Part shown: in pieces, positions 60,955 through 64,000 of the stretch
Position numbering within the stretch: position 1 is the first letter of the stretch
Layout of the letters: every line of letters starts with the position of its first letter
Assembly: GCF_003591515.1 (NCBI RefSeq)
Contig: NZ_QZCG01000010.1
Location: 124,001 to 188,000 of the forward strand
Length of the DNA stretch: 64,000 nt
Source of the DNA: Paracoccus onubensis
Lineage (GTDB): Bacteria; Pseudomonadota; Alphaproteobacteria; Rhodobacterales; Rhodobacteraceae
Direction: 5' to 3'
The notes under the pieces: generated by a model
What the model was told of the DNA's origin: nothing
What the model saw: only the letters and a program-made list of their open reading frames with translations
Database searches by the model: none
Made by a program: the position numbers and the translations under genes

Positions 60955-61505
60955 ACTGTTCTCCACTTGATCGAGCATCCCATCGAAGGTATTTGATCTT
61001 TCGGGCCTTTTCCGGTTTCGGCTATCTGCATCATGGCCTCGAACAATTCGCGACGGGCATCCGGCGCCGTGGCCTCGCGGCGCGAGGCGTCAAGCCGCCC
61101 GCGATATTGCAGCTTGCCATGCGCGTTATATCCGAAAAAATCCGGTGTGCATTCTGCTCCATAGGCCCGCGCGACCTGTTGAGTTTCATCATAAAGATAC
61201 GGAAAGGTAAATCCGTGCTTCTCGGCCTCGGTCTTCATCTGTTCTGGGCCGTCCTGCGGATATTCCGCGACATCATTGGCAGAGATGGCGACGACGCCGA
61301 TACCGGCCTGCTGCAATTCACCGGCATCGCGCACGATGCGGTTGATGATCGATTGAACATAAGGACAATGATTGCAAATGAACATGACCAGCGTGCCCTT
61401 GGGACCGGCGATATCGCCAAGGCTGTAATCCTGGCCATCAGTGCCGGACAAGGTAAAGTCGTGCCATGGTGCGCCAAAATCGCAAACGGGGGGTGTAACT
61501 GCCAT
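60951..61505 (-). CDS. Thioredoxin-like redoxin (AhpC/TSA-type)
   Basis: 184 residues. Peroxiredoxin/thioredoxin fold: FTLSGTDGQDYSLGDIAGPKG, then MFICNHCPYVQSIINR where the CNHC pair is the redox centre, and ARAYGAECTPDFFGYNAHGK (cis-Pro region CTPDFF). Cytosolic. AAGGAGG before the ATG. Overlaps the gph start, so the two are coupled. Confidence 0.9.
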   Translation of the reverse strand: MAVTPPVCDFGAPWHDFTLSGTDGQDYSLGDIAGPKGTLVMFICNHCPYVQSIINRIVRDAGELQQAGIGVVAISANDVAEYPQDGPEQMKTEAEKHGFTFPYLYDETQQVARAYGAECTPDFFGYNAHGKLQYRGRLDASRREATAPDARRELFEAMMQIAETGKGPKDQIPSMGCSIKWRTV

Positions 61506-61654
61506 CTAGGCCTCCTTACATCTTCGAGCTGAATCTTTCCGAACTTGGCCGTAAGGGCAAGATACGCAAAGGTCGCAGCATATTAATGAAAGCCGAATTC
61601 GCGCAGGATCCTGGACGATATCGCGCAGATGGTGCCCAGTGATGAGCATTTCAA

Positions 61655-61740
61655 TCTCAACAGTAATGTTCCATAATACTGATTATATGGAAATTAACTA
61701 TAACCACAATGCTAAAATATCCTACATTGGCAAAGCAGGA
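61655..61740. other. AT-rich stretch before the transposase remnant
   Basis: About 85 bp much richer in A and T than the surrounding sequence, directly before the reading-frame remnant of a transposase. Probably of foreign origin. No gene seen in it. Confidence 0.35.
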
Positions 61741-62177
61741 ATGTCACACTCCCCCAAGTGGAGTCTGAGTCCCCGCCAGATGCATCGGCTCATGACACGA
61801 TACCGGAGCTCCGGGCCGCCGGCCTGGTGCATCGGGCACGCGGCTGGCGGCACAATAATGTCGAGCCCGATCGGCTGCGCCAGATCCTGTGCCGCCACGA
61901 TGAACGCCTGGTGTCCAGGCAATTGGCCATGTCCTACGAGAAGAAGCGGATCATTCTCGAACCCAATGAGCTGAGCCCCGGCGCCGCCGGGAAATATGTC
62001 GATCTCTGTGAATTTGCCGATGAATCGCTCAAGATCGCGAAGGATGGTATCCCCCTGCCCTATACCATGTTCGACAAGGAACCGCGGGTGACCCATGCGG
62101 CAATAACCGAGAACAAGCGGCTCGGCGGCAATTGCCGCCAGCAGAATGACCGCAAGGAGTCCACACCGGGCAATTGA
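61741..62177 (+). pseudogene. Remnant of an ISNCY-type transposase (frameshifted and internally deleted)
   Basis: The first part (frame of ATG 61741) reads SLSPRQMHRLMTRYRSSGPP, a transposase helix-turn-helix. Near 61815 the reading must change frame to continue as AAGLVHRARG, the usual next segment. It then jumps straight to the C-terminal part: SYEKKRIILEPNELSPGAAG, KYVDLCEFADESLKI and YTMFDKEPRVTHAAITENKR, which is typical of the ends of ISNCY-family transposases. The whole DDE catalytic core is missing. No terminal inverted repeats were found. Recognition is by memory of the family, not by a search. An opposite-strand frame with a signal-like N-terminus is treated as shadow. Confidence 0.75.
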
Positions 62178-62484
62178 GCGCTGCATGTTGACGCCATGTC
62201 ATTCTCGTTTCCATCCGCATGCCTGCCATAGCGCCGAGGTGATTTCCAAAGCAAGAGCGGCCCCAAATATAAGAAATCGCAAGAATTCAGCAGAATTGAA
62301 AGATGGACCGGCAAGCCCAATCACGCTACCGTGATTGAGATATGAATCCAATGCGGCCGTGTAGTTCTGACAGATGCTCAGCGGGAGCGTCATCAGTTGG
62401 CTGGATAATAGCAGGCGGGGATATTCCGGTCAGAAACTCGGAAGAACCGGCATATTTTGTCACGGAAAAGCAAGGAACGGCCAG
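62178..62484. other. Region without a convincing gene
   Basis: 307 bp between the transposase remnant and the Hint-domain gene. A 64-residue frame on minus (62199-62393) has a hydrophobic stretch but no recognised family or good ribosome site; it could be a fragment of an old membrane protein gene. The promoter of the downstream gene should lie here. Nothing firmer can be said. Confidence 0.5.
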
Positions 62485-64000
62485 ATGGTTCAAGCAGTCA
62501 AGCTCCCTGTGGATTCGTCGGTAGATGGCACCACACTCGCGGAGACAATTTTCGGCCAGGGTGTGAGCGTCATCTCGGCAACCTATAGCGGAGATCCGGA
62601 ATCGAAGGGAATTTACACAAATGGAGATGCCACGTCACCGGGAGTTTTGCCCGCAGATAGCGGGATCATCTTGTCGACTGGATATGTGAACTCTTTCACG
62701 CATGAAACCGGTTCAGGCGAAGCGAACCGGACGGATGACTACGGCAATAACATGAACGGGGTCGACGGAGATCCCAGGCTCGATCAGATCGCCAATGTCA
62801 GCGAGGGAACATTCGATGGCTCCATCTTGCAGGCCACGTTTGTTCCCACCGGATCAACACTTACCATGCAGCTTACCTTCTCATCGGATGAATATCACGG
62901 CGGTTACAACGATGCCGTCGGCATCTATGTAAACGGTGTCCGTGCGGAACTGCCGATTGGAGATGGTGACGTTTCGATACAGAATATCGCCCCGGGCGGT
63001 TCCAATGATAACCTATATGTCGACAATGCCGCGAGCCAGTTCAACACTGAAATGGACGGCTTCACCGTCTCTCTCTCTGTCAAGGCACCGGTCAATCCGG
63101 GGGTGGAGAACGAAATATGGATCGGGATCGCAGATGCCCGTGACATTGGCCATGATTCCAACCTTCTTATCGCGGCGGACAGCGTTCAGACGGATGTGAT
63201 CGCCCAAAGTGACACAGGGACAATGGCTATCGGGGGGCGCGAGGTTGTTGATGTCCTTGCGAATGACATCAGCAGCCTGACCCCATCCTTGACGGTAACT
63301 CAGATCAATAGTCAGGACGTCGCGCCGGGAGACAGCGTTACATTGATTTCTGGAACGGTGGTCACGCTGAACGCCGACGGCACGCTTTCCTTTGATGCCT
63401 CCTCGGAGGCCCGGCAGGAAGTAATCACATACACGGTTGACGACGGTGCGGGAACCACAGATGTCGGCTTCGTTCAGGTGGATGTCATTACCTGCTTCAC
63501 GCGTGGGACGCTTATCGAGACCGATTGCGGACTTGTCACGATCGAGGCGCTGCAGCCCGGGAATATGGTTTTCACGAAGGATGACGGTTATCAGTCGATC
63601 CGCTGGATCGGCTCTACCAAGCTATGCAAACGGCAATTGGCTTTCGCTCCGAATTTGCGGCCCATCCGCATCAAGGCGGGGGCATTGAGTGAAAACATAC
63701 CCTTTCAAGATCTGCTGGTTTCACCCCAACATCGGGTTTTGGTAAGATCAAAAATCGCACAGCGCATGTTCGATGCCCCTGAGGTCCTTGTTGCGGCCAA
63801 GCAGCTCTTGCAGTTGGATGGTATCGATGTTGCGGCAGATGTAGAGACGGTGGAATATTTTCATATGCTATTTGACCGGCATGAAGTTGTATTTTCGAAC
63901 GGTGCGGAAACGGAATCTCTTTACACTGGTGCCCAAGCACTGATGTCTGTGGGAGAAGCTGCTCGTGACGAAATCTTCTCCTTATTTCCTGAACTTCTTC
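62485..64000 (+). CDS. Choice-of-anchor L / Hint-domain secreted protein (partial, C-terminus outside window)
   Basis: Read directly from the sequence: open from ATG 62485 to the right edge, 505 residues seen. The first 220 residues match the choice-of-anchor L pattern (ISATYSGDPESKGIYTNGD, DSGIILSTGYVNSFT, LTFSSDEYHGGYNDAVGIYV with conserved acidic residues). Residues about 235-330 form a cadherin-like/VCBS-type linker (VDVLANDISSL, LNADGTLSFDAS, TYTVDDGAG). A Hint (hedgehog/intein-like) domain then starts at Cys337 in ITCFTRGTLIETDCGLVTIE and continues with LVSPQHRVLV. Hint-containing surface or secreted proteins are frequent in Rhodobacterales and usually lack an N-terminal signal, fitting type I secretion. 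Its target is unknown; autoprocessing at Cys337 is possible. Confidence 0.88.
   Translation, partial: MVQAVKLPVDSSVDGTTLAETIFGQGVSVISATYSGDPESKGIYTNGDATSPGVLPADSGIILSTGYVNSFTHETGSGEANRTDDYGNNMNGVDGDPRLDQIANVSEGTFDGSILQATFVPTGSTLTMQLTFSSDEYHGGYNDAVGIYVNGVRAELPIGDGDVSIQNIAPGGSNDNLYVDNAASQFNTEMDGFTVSLSVKAPVNPGVENEIWIGIADARDIGHDSNLLIAADSVQTDVIAQSDTGTMAIGGREVVDVLANDISSLTPSLTVTQINSQDVAPGDSVTLISGTVVTLNADGTLSFDASSEARQEVITYTVDDGAGTTDVGFVQVDVITCFTRGTLIETDCGLVTIEALQPGNMVFTKDDGYQSIRWIGSTKLCKRQLAFAPNLRPIRIKAGALSENIPFQDLLVSPQHRVLVRSKIAQRMFDAPEVLVAAKQLLQLDGIDVAADVETVEYFHMLFDRHEVVFSNGAETESLYTGAQALMSVGEAARDEIFSLFPELL

Noticed and set aside
61722..62186. 154-codon minus-strand frame with a signal-peptide-like start
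   Set aside because: It is antisense to the transposase remnant, whose C-terminal part is clearly recognisable on the plus strand.
62199..62393. 64-codon minus-strand frame with a hydrophobic segment
   Set aside because: No ribosome site, no recognised family, lies in a degraded patch; kept only as a remark.

Overview
The window is about 62% GC chromosomal DNA from an alphaproteobacterium of the Rhodobacterales, most likely Paracoccus or a close relative. The evidence is the joined 2-oxoglutarate dehydrogenase / succinyl-CoA synthetase / malate dehydrogenase / succinate dehydrogenase block, the ethylmalonyl-CoA pathway genes (malyl-CoA thioesterase-like and mesaconyl-CoA hydratase) inside it, the RSP_2647/RSP_2648-type methyltransferase-PIN pair, and a two-lipoyl-domain OdhB. 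Genus is inferred from protein resemblance and synteny; no rRNA, tRNA, CRISPR array or replication origin was seen.

Layout. (1) 1-5.2 kb: a PPDK-like phosphotransferase that runs off the left edge, phosphoglycerate kinase, two overlapping cyclophilins and class I fructose-bisphosphate aldolase. (2) 5.3-15.3 kb, minus strand: sucC-sucD-lipoprotein-sucA-odhB-EVE protein-small protein-lpd-lytic transglycosylase, read from right to left. (3) 15.5-17.7 kb: an unknown periplasmic protein and mdh. (4) 18-25.9 kb, plus strand: malyl-CoA thioesterase-like, NnrU, DUF1737, mesaconyl-CoA hydratase, then sdhC-sdhD-sdhA, three unrelated genes, and sdhB. (5) 25.9-33.8 kb: a rearranged tryptophan locus (trpG-trpD-ung on minus; acidic protein, aminotransferase, ppiD and trpE on plus). 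(6) 33.9-37.4 kb: PRC-barrel protein, xanthine phosphoribosyltransferase, rRNA methyltransferase and PIN protein. (7) 37.4-45.2 kb: zwf-pgl-pgi, ftsY, an orphan TRAP binding protein and enolase. (8) 45.2-61.5 kb: mixed housekeeping genes (EEP nuclease, selO, obgE, proB, SelW-like, PlsC-type acyltransferase, pepN, Ala/Asp/Glu-repeat membrane protein, pntAB, DUF3422, ArsC-like, gph, thioredoxin-like). (9) 61.6-64 kb: an accessory patch with a wrecked transposase and the start of a large Hint-domain secreted protein that runs off the right edge.

How it works together. The genes cover lower glycolysis/gluconeogenesis (pgk, eno, fba), oxidative entry from glucose-6-phosphate (zwf, pgl, pgi), the 2-oxoglutarate-to-oxaloacetate half of the TCA cycle without fumarase, two steps of the ethylmalonyl-CoA pathway that feed it, and NADPH balance through transhydrogenase. 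Two regulatory patterns stand out. A twin palindrome (TTGTGATCAC-N14-TGATCACAAA) with identical spacing occurs upstream of both sucC and sdhC. A TGTTA-type palindrome overlaps the predicted zwf promoter and lies just upstream of the predicted fba promoter, as expected of a CceR-like switch between sugar catabolism and gluconeogenesis.

Two large coding regions, at 1-1448 (minus) and 62485-64000 (plus), have no stop inside the window and were read directly from the bases. A 24-residue lipoprotein gene at 59236-59310 was found the same way.
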